64,000 nt of DNA from an uncultured Clostridia bacterium (GTDB lineage: Bacteria; Bacillota; Clostridia; Oscillospirales; Oscillospiraceae), in NCBI GenBank assembly GCA_947307255.1, contig CAMZIO010000002.1:39638-103637 (forward strand). The letters are read 5' to 3'. The position numbers were made by a program, and so were the translations under genes. Under the pieces are notes generated by a model that was not told the origin of the DNA, ran no database searches, and saw nothing but the letters and a program-made list of their open reading frames with translations. This document shows positions 34,614 through 41,853 of the stretch, one piece after another (position 1 is the first letter of the stretch; every line of letters begins with the position of its first letter).

Positions 34614-34892
34614 CTATTTCCGCTTTTTGAACCAGGCCTCGTAAAAGGCTTTCCGCCGCTCGTAGAGCACGCTCTCGCTCACGTGGTGCCGCAGTGCGAT
34701 CTCTGTTACGCCGCCGCGCGAGCACATCACCTCGCGCAGCGCCTCCTCGTGCTCTCCGCCGCACGTGCGGCACAATCGGTCGATCTTCTCCCGCACCCAC
34801 TTCGGCTGCTCCCGGTATGTAAGGCAGGTATAGCGCACCAGCCCCTGCTTTTCCTCCGGCAGGCGGACGCCTTGCAGCTTCCGAAAGCTCAC
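34614..34892 (-). CDS. ArpU-like late transcription regulator
   Basis: A 92-residue basic protein with a C-terminal helix-turn-helix-like segment (GGVTEIALRHHVSESVLYE). Small proteins of this shape (ArpU, RinA, late sigma-like factors) are typically the last early gene before the terminase and switch on late transcription. Contains a Cys pair CRTCGG. Overlaps the Rep gene by four bases (ATGA). Family assignment tentative. Confidence 0.6.
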   Translation of the reverse strand: MSFRKLQGVRLPEEKQGLVRYTCLTYREQPKWVREKIDRLCRTCGGEHEEALREVMCSRGGVTEIALRHHVSESVLYERRKAFYEAWFKKRK

Positions 34893-35701
34893 TCCCGCCG
34901 CACCTCCGTCCCGTCTGCGTCGATCACGCGCTCCTTGTGCCCGCCCACCTTCGGCGGCCGGGGCTTACGGATATAGCGCACGTAGTGGCTGCCCGATCCC
35001 TCCTCGTACTTGCCGATCTCCAGCACCGTTGCGCCGGGCGGCGTGTGCAGCTCCCGCGCCCTCGCAACGATCTTTTCGCTCTCGATCACCGGCTGCTTGA
35101 GCCCTCTGCTGGCATGCCATTTCTTCGCGTCCGGCCTATCCCGCCGCGCCTGCGCGACAAAGTAGGCGGCGATCGCCGTGTAATCGTCCTGTTCACGCAA
35201 GGGCTTCACGTCCGCCGTCCCGTTTCCCCAGATGTCGGCAAGCGTCCGCTCCCCGATCCGCGCACCCAGGATTTCCCCATGCTCTCCGCGCTCGATCTCA
35301 ATTCCCTCTGTCGAGATCACCGCATGATGGTGCAGGCGCACCAGCTCACCGGTTTCTGGATCTGTGTTGCTCGTCATCCACACGCCGCGCAGCTTCACGC
35401 CCCGCGCCTTCAGCTCCCGCCGCATACGCTTCCACCAGCGGCCGCCCTCGCGCTCTGCCGCGTCGAAGTCCTCGCCCACCTTGCCGATGTTCTCTTCGTC
35501 GTAGGTCAGCGTCAGCAGCAGATCCCCGTGGGACCAGTTACAGTTTATGGTCCTCGCCAGCCGCTTCACGGCGTCGCGCAGGTTGGCGTCCAGCTTTTTC
35601 GCGCTGCTCGCGCCCTTCCGCCTCTCCTGCCTCGGCTTTCGCCGCCCCACGTAAAACTGGCTTTTTTCGATCACCTTTCCGCTCCGTATCGTCCGGATCA
35701 T
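34889..35701 (-). CDS. HUH-type replication initiator-like protein
   Basis: About 270 residues. It has the order seen in rolling-circle initiators: motif 1-like LLLTLTYDEE, the metal-binding motif RLHHHAVIS (about 120-128), and a downstream Tyr in DDYTAIAAYFVAQARR, the candidate nicking residue. HUH Reps nick one strand at an origin and stay attached to its 5' end. The ATG at 35701 with GGGGG is better than the track start 19 codons earlier. The hairpin-rich gap upstream could contain its origin. No helicase, primase or polymerase gene was seen in the element. Confidence 0.72.
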   Translation of the reverse strand: MIRTIRSGKVIEKSQFYVGRRKPRQERRKGASSAKKLDANLRDAVKRLARTINCNWSHGDLLLTLTYDEENIGKVGEDFDAAEREGGRWWKRMRRELKARGVKLRGVWMTSNTDPETGELVRLHHHAVISTEGIEIERGEHGEILGARIGERTLADIWGNGTADVKPLREQDDYTAIAAYFVAQARRDRPDAKKWHASRGLKQPVIESEKIVARARELHTPPGATVLEIGKYEEGSGSHYVRYIRKPRPPKVGGHKERVIDADGTEVRRE

Positions 35702-35878
35702 CCAATATCCCCCCTCCATCGTCGTCGACTCCTCCTTCGTACTTCTCTCGCCGATCACCCCCGCGCGCGCACGTTCTCTGTCCCGTCCCGCGCACCCGCG
35801 CAGCGTCCGCGCGACCGCCTTAGCTTTTCTTTCTGCGCTCGGATCAGGGGGCGCGTTTTCTCACTGCGCCGCCCGATG

Positions 35879-36140
35879 GCTCTAAACTTAGGCCTTTAAG
35901 AGCCCCGCAATTACGCGCGCACGCGTAATTATAATAGTCAAAAAGCGCAGGCACTTTTTGAAATAGGCTTCACTCCGCTCATCGCACGCCTCGGCGCATC
36001 CCGGCCAAGGCGCACGTTCGCTCCGCGCAAAGTGTATTTTCCGACGCACATGTCGCCGGAAAATACGATGCAGATTCTTTCGCGGCTCCGGCCGCGAAAC
36101 TCTGCGAGGCCCTGTGAAGTTCCGTCCCGCGTCCGCTCTC
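35879..36140 (-). other. Hairpin-rich noncoding region beside the Rep gene (within 35702-36174)
   Basis: No convincing gene in 35702-36174. Perfect or near-perfect inverted repeats line up: GGCTCT (35879-35904), AATTACGCG (35909-35930), TCAAAAAG (35938-35961), a 9-bp stem 35987-36012 that is fully paired only if the minus strand is RNA (one G-U), TATTTTCCG (36035-36065) and TTTCGCGG with an outer 5-bp extension (36070-36105). A minus-strand structured RNA or a replication origin would fit. The 74-codon track ORF here is not supported. Confidence 0.5.
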
Positions 36141-36174
36141 CGGGCGCAGGACGCAGCCTCACGACTGCGTTGTT

Positions 36175-36630
36175 TTAAGTATTTTGAAGCGTTTTCAGCT
36201 TCGCCTCGGCCTCCTCGCGTGTGCGAAAGACGGTTTTGCCGAGAAGGTCGATGTCATCTTGTTTGCACGGCCTTTCATACACGAACATTTCTGCCTTTTC
36301 GCATAAGTCACAGCACCCCTCGCCATCAATCGAAACCGGACACACGAGATCGCAATCCTTTCCAGCGTCCCACGTTGGCTCAAAAACAGTTTTGCACGGC
36401 AGCACCAGCAGGCGGCCTTCGGTGTCTGCTTTTGACAGCACATCTATGTGTTGAAGATTCGGGAAGCGTCTCCTTACGTACTCTCTATAATCGCTGCATT
36501 TCGCCACCTCCTCCGGCTCCAGCCCAGTGTCTTCGTAGACAGCAAGGCGGTTGATCGCGTCTTGTTCCGAGCAACAACTGCGCAGACCCGCATCTCTGCC
36601 ATCATTTGGAACAAATGTCAGTCTCTCCAT
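36175..36630 (-). CDS. Phage early protein, Cys-rich, unknown
   Basis: A 151-residue protein. The N-terminal AINRLAVYEDTGLEPEEVAKCS is a stretch common in Clostridia phage early proteins. Two later Cys clusters (DCDLVCPVSIDGEGCC and DLCEKAEMFVYERPC) could bind metal. The C-terminus FRTREEAEAKL is helical. ATG at 36630 with GGAGAG; a GTG just before it is an alternative. No function known. Confidence 0.7.
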   Translation of the reverse strand: MERLTFVPNDGRDAGLRSCCSEQDAINRLAVYEDTGLEPEEVAKCSDYREYVRRRFPNLQHIDVLSKADTEGRLLVLPCKTVFEPTWDAGKDCDLVCPVSIDGEGCCDLCEKAEMFVYERPCKQDDIDLLGKTVFRTREEAEAKLKTLQNT

Positions 36631-36670
36631 CACTTCTCTCCTTTTCCTATCTCAGGTCGATCCGCACTCC

Positions 36671-36702
36671 GCCGGCAGGGCAAAAGCCCTGCCGGCTTTT
36701 TT
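36671..36702 (+). terminator. Plus-strand hairpin with T-run inside the minus operon
   Basis: An 11-bp perfect stem (GCCGGCAGGGC with GCCCTGCCGGC, loop AAAA) followed by TTTTTT on the plus strand. The genes on both sides run on the minus strand, where no T-run follows. It would stop antisense transcription, or act in the minus RNA as a stability hairpin. Confidence 0.6.
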
Positions 36703-37088
36703 CAGCTCAGATCATTTCTCCCTTTTTCATCGCCCCGCCTGTCCCGCTGACACACAAGTGCGCTTCTCTTTCGCCATCGGCGCACCGTATCCGCGTGCAC
36801 CCCCAGCGTTTTTGCGATCCTTCTGTCGCTCCATCCCTCTTCGTACAGTTCCCGCGCCCTGCTCTGATCCAGCCTTTTGTATTCCCTCCGCCCCGGCGTC
36901 TTGGATTTCTCCCGCCTCGGCGTCTCGCAGCTCCCCCGTTTTGCTTTTTTCCTCGCACGTACGGTGCATCCCTTGCCGACGGGGCACGGTCGACGCCGAC
37001 CGGTGATGTACAGATAGTCGCAGCTCTTTCCGCCGTAGGTATCCCCAAGATACGCGCAGCCCTTGCAATAAGTACCCAGCTCACTCAT
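36702..37088 (-). CDS. Phage regulator with Cys cluster and helix-turn-helix
   Basis: A 128-residue basic protein. The N-terminus is Cys-rich (YCKGCAYLGDTYGGKSCDYL, then PCPVGKGC), probably binding zinc. The C-terminal half has a helix-turn-helix of invertase type (RARELYEEGWSDRRIAKTLG, then HADTVRRWRKRSA). A DNA-binding regulator of phage genes is likely. Starts at ATG 37088, overlapping the upstream gene. Two other frames in this stretch are shadows. Confidence 0.72.
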   Translation of the reverse strand: MSELGTYCKGCAYLGDTYGGKSCDYLYITGRRRPCPVGKGCTVRARKKAKRGSCETPRREKSKTPGRREYKRLDQSRARELYEEGWSDRRIAKTLGVHADTVRRWRKRSALVCQRDRRGDEKGRNDLS

Positions 37089-37254
37089 TCTTGGCGTCCT
37101 CCGGCCCCAGCGCGCGGCCCAGCTCAATGCCGTCATTCCACGCCTGCTCCACGTCGTCCCAGTCGTAGGCCCCGCCGTCGTCGCACATCACCGCAATGAC
37201 GAATCCCGCCCCGGTCCCGATCACCAGCCCAATCAAAAGCATTGTGATGCTCAT
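37081..37254 (-). CDS. Small phage membrane protein
   Basis: A 57-residue protein whose first 25 residues form one membrane segment (MSITMLLIGLVIGTGAGFVI), followed by an acidic tail (AYDWDDVEQAWNDGIELG). ATG at 37254 behind GAGGAATT; the longer track ORF is an upstream read-through. Overlaps both neighbours. Function unknown. Confidence 0.65.
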   Translation of the reverse strand: MSITMLLIGLVIGTGAGFVIAVMCDDGGAYDWDDVEQAWNDGIELGRALGPEDAKNE

Positions 37255-37433
37255 TTGATAATTCCTCGCTTTCCGCCCGGCCACGCCAGGCACTCCTTTG
37301 TCCCTTTGAAGTGCGACCAGGAAACCGGCAGCACATAGCAGATCCTGTTCAGTTCTCTGGTCAGCTCCGCACGGTAACAGAGCTTCGGACACTCCGGTGC
37401 CCAATCCGCGCAATGCGTTGCATCGTGATTCAT
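37251..37433 (-). CDS. Small Cys-rich phage protein
   Basis: A 60-residue protein starting MNHDATHCADWAPECPKLCY. Five Cys in the chain suggest a small zinc or disulfide fold. AGGAGCG ahead of the ATG at 37433; overlaps the next gene as ATGA. No family recognised. Confidence 0.62.
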   Translation of the reverse strand: MNHDATHCADWAPECPKLCYRAELTRELNRICYVLPVSWSHFKGTKECLAWPGGKRGIIK

Positions 37434-37630
37434 CACCCGCGCTCCTGATATCTCCTCTGCTTGATCCGCCGCACCTCTCGATAATCCGCCGCCGCACCGA
37501 CACGCTTTTTGCGCTCGGCGCGGTCGGCGCGCACGCGGATCATGTGTTCCTTCCACTTCTCACAGGTCTCCTCGTTCTGGCAGCCCGGCTTCCGCCTCGG
37601 GCAGTCCTTCCCGCACGGCCTTTCGGTCAT
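37433..37630 (-). CDS. Small Cys-containing basic phage protein
   Basis: A 65-residue protein with four N-terminal Cys (CGKDCPRRKPGCQNEETC) and a basic helical C-terminus (RAERKKRVGAAADYREVRR). Likely a small zinc-binding nucleic-acid-associated protein. GGCGGAGGACG site; coupled to both neighbours. Function unknown. Confidence 0.65.
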   Translation of the reverse strand: MTERPCGKDCPRRKPGCQNEETCEKWKEHMIRVRADRAERKKRVGAAADYREVRRIKQRRYQERG

Positions 37631-37878
37631 TCGTCCTCCGCCTCCTCGTCGTCATCGCGCAGCAGGTCCCGGTTGTTCCGGATCACCTCCAGCATGGCGT
37701 CTGAATAGATGTTGTGCGCAAACAGCGCCAGATCTCTGGCGTCGCACTGGTAATAGCACGTGGCCACCTCGCCGCCCGGCAGCATCGCGCACAGACAGAG
37801 CCGCTCCGGCTGCATCTCCACGATCCCACGCAGCGTTTTTTCCAGCCACTGTGCATATGGCGCTTCCCGAATGTCCAC
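37627..37878 (-). CDS. Phage early protein, unknown
   Basis: An 83-residue protein with a mixed fold (MLPGGEVATCYYQCDARDLA, then AHNIYSDAMLEVIRNN) and a very acidic end. Overlaps the next gene by four bases. No family recognised; it is part of the tightly packed early operon. Confidence 0.65.
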   Translation of the reverse strand: MDIREAPYAQWLEKTLRGIVEMQPERLCLCAMLPGGEVATCYYQCDARDLALFAHNIYSDAMLEVIRNNRDLLRDDDEEAEDE

Positions 37879-38205
37879 TTACAGTTCCTCCGCCGCTCTG
37901 TGAGCCTCTGCAGCCATTAAAGCGTAGGTCATGCACACGCCGATCATGGCGTTGCCCAGCTGCCGCAGCTCGACGTGGATCTCATCCTCATTGCGCTCCT
38001 TCACCGCGCCCCAGAGATCCTTGAGTAGCTCGTCCGCGCTCTTGGCTTCCTTCTTCGCCTGCTCGTTCAGCTCTGTCAGGCGGGCCCAGGCCTCGTGCGC
38101 GCTGGCGTAATCACGCCCCATGCGCGTCTTCTCGGTCTGCCGCATTTTCTGCACCGCGCCGAGCAGCTCCGCGCTCGCGCTGTTTTCCGTCAAAAGGTCC
38201 ATCAT
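37879..38205 (-). CDS. Phage early protein, helical, unknown
   Basis: A 108-residue helical protein (SAELLGAVQKMRQTEKTRMG, later LRQLGNAMIGVCMTYALMA). The last helix is mildly hydrophobic. Starts at overlapping ATGATG after AGGAGAAG and overlaps the MazG-like gene's stop. Function unknown. Confidence 0.65.
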   Translation of the reverse strand: MMDLLTENSASAELLGAVQKMRQTEKTRMGRDYASAHEAWARLTELNEQAKKEAKSADELLKDLWGAVKERNEDEIHVELRQLGNAMIGVCMTYALMAAEAHRAAEEL

Positions 38206-38528
38206 TCTTCTCCTTTCTTATCGCGGTTGATTCGCTGCTCCAGCCGCTCCAGCTTGTATATCTCCTGTTCCGTTGGATCTCCGAAGATCAGCGCCATCTG
38301 ATTGAGCATGATTCCGACGTCGGCCATCTCCTCCAGCACTGCGAAACGCAGCAGTGCCGCCGCATCGCAGTCCAGATCTCCGTTTTGAAACCGCAGGTAT
38401 TTGCACAGGGCCTTTATCAACTCGCTCATCTCCTCGATGGCCATGCCGATCTGAGCCCGCTCACCCCACGTTTCGAGTGCCGCCTCCGGGATCGCGCCTT
38501 CGCGCTCTGCCGTCATTTTGTCTGTCAT
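38202..38528 (-). CDS. MazG-like nucleotide pyrophosphohydrolase
   Basis: A 108-residue all-alpha protein with the MazG/dUTPase-like pattern: QIGMAIEEMSELIKALCKY (first metal-binding helix, EExxE) and later EEMADVGIMLNQMALIFG (second, ExxD). Such enzymes hydrolyse (d)NTPs to monophosphates, in phages to shape nucleotide pools or to counter alarmone signalling. Substrate cannot be read from the sequence. Confidence 0.75.
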   Translation of the reverse strand: MTDKMTAEREGAIPEAALETWGERAQIGMAIEEMSELIKALCKYLRFQNGDLDCDAAALLRFAVLEEMADVGIMLNQMALIFGDPTEQEIYKLERLEQRINRDKKGEE

Positions 38529-38561
38529 GTTTTTCTCCTTTCGCTATTTCCTGGCGCGGCC

Positions 38562-40424
38562 TCACGCCGCGCCTTTTCTCCTTCTCTTTTTCTTCCCGCT
38601 CATCAGCTCCTCGGCAAGTCCCGCCGCCTCGGCCTCGCGGAATTCTTCTTCTCGCACCTGCCGGAACGCCGGCGTCAGGACCTCTTTTTCCCAGCGGTTC
38701 ACGAACGCGCGCACCTTCTTCGGGATGTGCAGCTGCTTCCCATTCGCGTATTCGTTCCCGTATCCGTGCAGCTGCACCTCCTTCCAGGTTTTCCCGGTCG
38801 TGTCGATGTTCAGCGTGAACCAGCTCCGGTCTTTTCTGCGCGCGTGCCGGATGAACACGATCAGCTCGCCGTGTAGATGCGTCTGGCCGTAGCCTCCCAC
38901 GCAGTGGTGCAGCGTGCGCCCCTCCGCTACCAGCTCGCCGTTGTCCCTCGGCAGCACCGCGCAGATCACCCCGTCGCTCCACTCCAGCGCGCGCCACTTT
39001 TCGCGTACCGTCTCGAATTCCGCGCGGCGTTCCTCCGCCTGTTTCGCCCGCTCGATCTCGGCAAGCCGGTCGTGCGCGGCGCGCAGGTTCGGCGGCCACA
39101 GCTCGTCCTCCGTCGGCTCGGCCACCACACGGTTCAGCATGATCCGATAGTCCATCATCAGCTCCAGGCTTTCGCGTCCGCCGAGGCGGTGCTTCCGCCG
39201 CTGCTTTTCGAGGTATCGGTCGAAGTCTCCCAGGAACCATTCCCAGCCCTCCTCGCCGACGTAGCTGATAAACTCCTCCAGTTTTTCCTCTGTGTAGACC
39301 TGTGCCATGCGGTTCAGCTCCGTCGCGTCGCCGCGCCGGATACCGCCATAGTCCACGAAGTTCCACCACAGCAGCGTCATCTGCTGGCTCCATTTCCATT
39401 TTCGGCCCTGCTTTACCTCCTCCCGCGTCATGAACAGCATGTCCATCGGCTTCGCGTAGTCCCAGTGTGCCATCCAATCCAGATCCTCCGGGCATTCCAG
39501 CTTCCCGTTGTAGTTCTGACGTGCGTTCAGCTCGTCGCCGATAAAGCTGTCGATCGTCTCGACCCACCCGGCCTTCACCAGGTTCTCGATCGTCGCGTGC
39601 TCCCGCCAAAAGCGCAGGTATAAGTACGGGTACGCCCCGCCGCCTTTCACGTAATCGGCCAGCCCGGTCTTCTCGCCCGTCTGCCCCAGCTGCTCCGGCA
39701 CGTCTGGGCAGATCCATCCGCCGACCGCCGTGTGGTTGATCGATCCGTAGTCGTAGTAGCGGTACTGCAGCGGATCCGCCGCGGTCTTCTGCCTCTCCCA
39801 CTTCTCCAGTGGGTATAGCTTTCCGCTAACGTCGAAGCCACAGTGCTTGTACAGCTTTAGCTTCCCGTCTTTGTCTATCACCACCGCGTGCGTCGGCGCG
39901 CAGCTCTCCTTCTCGTCTCCCTTTGGGGAAAACCACCGCGTCAGCAGCCAGTAGACTACCGCGGTGTACGCTCCCACGTTCTCCACGCTCGCCGCCATGA
40001 TCTGCCAGGTGCGTCCGTTCCGCAGCTTCCGCGCCGGCAGCGCCATCAGTTCCTTCTCGCACCACGGGCAGGCGACCTCGTCGCCCTCCCGGCTCATCAG
40101 CGTCTCGTCCGCCGGCGTGTCATCCGTCGGCACGCCGGGAAAGCTGTTTCCGTCATAGTCCACGTACATCCGGATCCCGTCGCCCAGCCACGCGGAGAAC
40201 CATTCCTCGCCGCAGTGCGAGCATTTGCACCGCGCGGCCCACTTCGGCCTCGGCTCCTCGGTCTGGTACAGCGGCCAGCCGATCTCACCGTCCTCCGGGA
40301 TGTACTGCGCACGCTTATATGTCAGCAGATGCAGCCCGAGTTGCCGGTCCAGCTTCTTCGCGGCCCACCGCATCATCTCCTCGCGCGGCTCCACAGGCAG
40401 CATTGATAGAATGCTCTCCATCAC
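38562..40424 (-). CDS. PcfJ-domain protein
   Basis: A 620-residue protein. N-terminal zinc-type pairs (CKCSHCGEEWFS near 90 and ACPWCEKELM) are followed by a large helical region. The PcfJ signature RTLHHCVGGYG lies near residue 506, followed by FIRHARRKDRSWFTLNI and the RxxNxxxxE-like end. PcfJ proteins occur in conjugative plasmids, transposons and phages; their biochemical role is not settled. It follows a PcfK-like gene, the usual pairing. ATG or the next ATG may be used. A large shadow ORF (38461-39801) overlaps in another frame. Confidence 0.8.
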   Translation of the reverse strand: MMESILSMLPVEPREEMMRWAAKKLDRQLGLHLLTYKRAQYIPEDGEIGWPLYQTEEPRPKWAARCKCSHCGEEWFSAWLGDGIRMYVDYDGNSFPGVPTDDTPADETLMSREGDEVACPWCEKELMALPARKLRNGRTWQIMAASVENVGAYTAVVYWLLTRWFSPKGDEKESCAPTHAVVIDKDGKLKLYKHCGFDVSGKLYPLEKWERQKTAADPLQYRYYDYGSINHTAVGGWICPDVPEQLGQTGEKTGLADYVKGGGAYPYLYLRFWREHATIENLVKAGWVETIDSFIGDELNARQNYNGKLECPEDLDWMAHWDYAKPMDMLFMTREEVKQGRKWKWSQQMTLLWWNFVDYGGIRRGDATELNRMAQVYTEEKLEEFISYVGEEGWEWFLGDFDRYLEKQRRKHRLGGRESLELMMDYRIMLNRVVAEPTEDELWPPNLRAAHDRLAEIERAKQAEERRAEFETVREKWRALEWSDGVICAVLPRDNGELVAEGRTLHHCVGGYGQTHLHGELIVFIRHARRKDRSWFTLNIDTTGKTWKEVQLHGYGNEYANGKQLHIPKKVRAFVNRWEKEVLTPAFRQVREEEFREAEAAGLAEELMSGKKKRRRKGAA

Positions 40425-40433
40425 GCCGCCCCC

Positions 40434-40763
40434 TTAAAAGAAGCTGTCCAGCGACACCAGCGTGTCGTCAGCAGCCTTCGGCGCCTCCCGCTGTGCCTGC
40501 AGGCCGAAGTGTTCGCGGATGATCCGGTCCGCGTCCTTCGGGATGCAGCACCCGCCGTGCTTTCTCGCGTGCTCGCGGATCTTGCTCTCGCAATGCTTCA
40601 GGGCGTCCTTGTCCGCCTGCAGATCCTCGATCACGATAGCGGAGAGCGCCGGCGCGTCGCGCAGCATGTCCTTGAGCTGTTCGCCCACCATCCATACCGG
40701 GCCCTCCGCCGCCGGCCGCAGCTTGGTGATGGCGTCCAGCGCATCCTGCAGTCTCTCACTCAT
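40434..40763 (-). CDS. PcfK-like small protein, possible AcrIIA9 relative
   Basis: A 109-residue protein directly upstream of the PcfJ gene. The C-terminal part (KHCESKIREHARKHGG, then IPKDADRIIREHFGL) has the spacing of PcfK-like proteins and ends in an acidic VSLDSFF. PcfK homologues include the Cas9 inhibitor AcrIIA9, but sequence similarity here is weak, so both the family and any anti-CRISPR role are tentative. Overlaps the DUF3102 gene by 8 bases. Confidence 0.5.
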   Translation of the reverse strand: MSERLQDALDAITKLRPAAEGPVWMVGEQLKDMLRDAPALSAIVIEDLQADKDALKHCESKIREHARKHGGCCIPKDADRIIREHFGLQAQREAPKAADDTLVSLDSFF

Positions 40764-41739
40764 CGCCGAACTCCTTTCTCCATGCCTCGATCTGCTGACG
40801 GATCGCGCTGCGCAGCGCAGGCTTTCGCTCCTCGTCCACGTTGGGGAAGGCTTGCTTCACGGCCAGATACGCCTCCTGCCAAGCCCCGAAGCGCAGCTGG
40901 AACACCGTCAGCTCCTTTCCGCTCATGGCCAGCTTTTTCCGCAGCGCCTCTGCCTCCGCCGCGGCGTCGGCTTTCGCCTGCTCCAATGCGGCGCGCAGGT
41001 TTTCCGCCTCCTCGCGCAGCTCCTTCGCGCGCTCGTCCGCTTTTCCCTCTGCGCTCTTTGCCTTCTCTTCCGCGGCCTTCACCTTTTCCTTCGCCTTGGC
41101 CAGCTTGTCCTCCGCAGCTTTCACCTTCTCGTTCCACTCGGCTTCCGCCGCTGTGCGGGCCTCTTCCGCCGCCTTCTTCACGGCTTCCTCGTCCACCTGC
41201 ACCGCCACGTCGATCGGCCGGGCTTCCAGCTCCTTGATCCGGCGTTCCGCCGCGTTTGCTCGCTCGTTTTCTTTCTCCGCGCTCTCTCGCAGCATCCGGA
41301 CTTGTCCCTCGGCAGTCTTCGCCGCCTCGCGTGCCGCGTCCCGCTCGCGGATCACGGCCTTCAGCTCCTGCGTGGTCATGTCGTCCACCGCGTGTGTTTC
41401 TACGAACTCCTCACGCTCCGGTGCGGGCAGCGCCAGCAGTGCCAAAGCCTTGGAATAGGTCAAATTCCCAAACGTTTGGGAATTTGAAACCCCGGTTCCG
41501 AACAGGCTTCCCTGCTCCTCTCCGTACTCCCGATAGAGCCTCATGAAGTTGTTTGCTGTGCTCTGGGAGTAGCCGGTGTTCTGCTCGATCCACGGCAAAA
41601 ACTCTCCGTGCTCCAGCATCTCCTTCACCTCGCACATCCGCCGCCCGATCTCGATGATACTGCCGAGCATGCTCGCCGTCAGCGCGCGGATCTCCGCCGC
41701 CACGATCTCCGGCGTCCTGTTCTTCGTCATCTCATTCAT
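40756..41739 (-). CDS. DUF3102 protein with long coiled coil
   Basis: A 327-residue protein. Residues 1-75 match DUF3102 (IIEIGRRMCEVKEMLEHGEF, then YSQSTANNFMRLYREYG), a domain thought to bind DNA like ParB/KorB-type factors. Residues 120-270 are an almost uninterrupted Ala/Glu/Lys coiled coil. The C-terminal ~50 residues are globular (FQLRFGAWQEAYLAVKQAF). A role in plasmid-like partition, replication or gene control is possible. A 28-bp perfect palindrome lies inside the gene at about codons 84-93. Confidence 0.75.
   Translation of the reverse strand: MNEMTKNRTPEIVAAEIRALTASMLGSIIEIGRRMCEVKEMLEHGEFLPWIEQNTGYSQSTANNFMRLYREYGEEQGSLFGTGVSNSQTFGNLTYSKALALLALPAPEREEFVETHAVDDMTTQELKAVIRERDAAREAAKTAEGQVRMLRESAEKENERANAAERRIKELEARPIDVAVQVDEEAVKKAAEEARTAAEAEWNEKVKAAEDKLAKAKEKVKAAEEKAKSAEGKADERAKELREEAENLRAALEQAKADAAAEAEALRKKLAMSGKELTVFQLRFGAWQEAYLAVKQAFPNVDEERKPALRSAIRQQIEAWRKEFGDE
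41460..41487. repeat. 28-bp perfect palindrome inside the DUF3102 gene
   Basis: Every base from 41460 to 41487 pairs about the centre (core CCCAAACGTTTGGG, A/T-rich flanks AAATT). It encodes SNSQTFGNL. It may be an operator or partition-type site for the DNA-binding protein it lies in, or a coincidence of a constrained peptide sequence. Confidence 0.6.
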
Positions 41740-41741
41740 AC

Positions 41742-41846
41742 TTGTCTTTTTCTTTCTGCCGTGCTATAATCAGCGCAGCAGAAATACTCCTTTCGTCAGT
41801 TTTTTCTGCCGGGCCTGACCCTCTGCCAAGGGTCAGGCCCTTTTTT
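41742..41846 (+). ncRNA. Short plus-strand RNA with its own promoter and terminator
   Basis: TTGTCT (41742-41747), a 17-base spacer and TGCTATAAT (-10 at 41765-41770, extended) are followed after about 70 bases by a 12-bp stem GGGCCTGACCCT with complement (41811-41840) and TTTTTT. Predicted transcript is about 41777-41846. It runs antisense to the leader of the DUF3102 gene and covers the complement of an AAAGGAG sequence there. No ORF of note. Confidence 0.6.
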
Positions 41847-41853
41847 GCAGCGA

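Noticed and set aside
35938-36162. A 74-codon minus-strand ORF.
   Set aside because: It covers the hairpin-rich region and has no clear ribosome site; the inverted repeats explain the sequence better.
38461-39801. A 446-codon minus-strand ORF.
   Set aside because: Out of frame inside the PcfJ-domain gene, very Arg/Gly-rich, no start signal.
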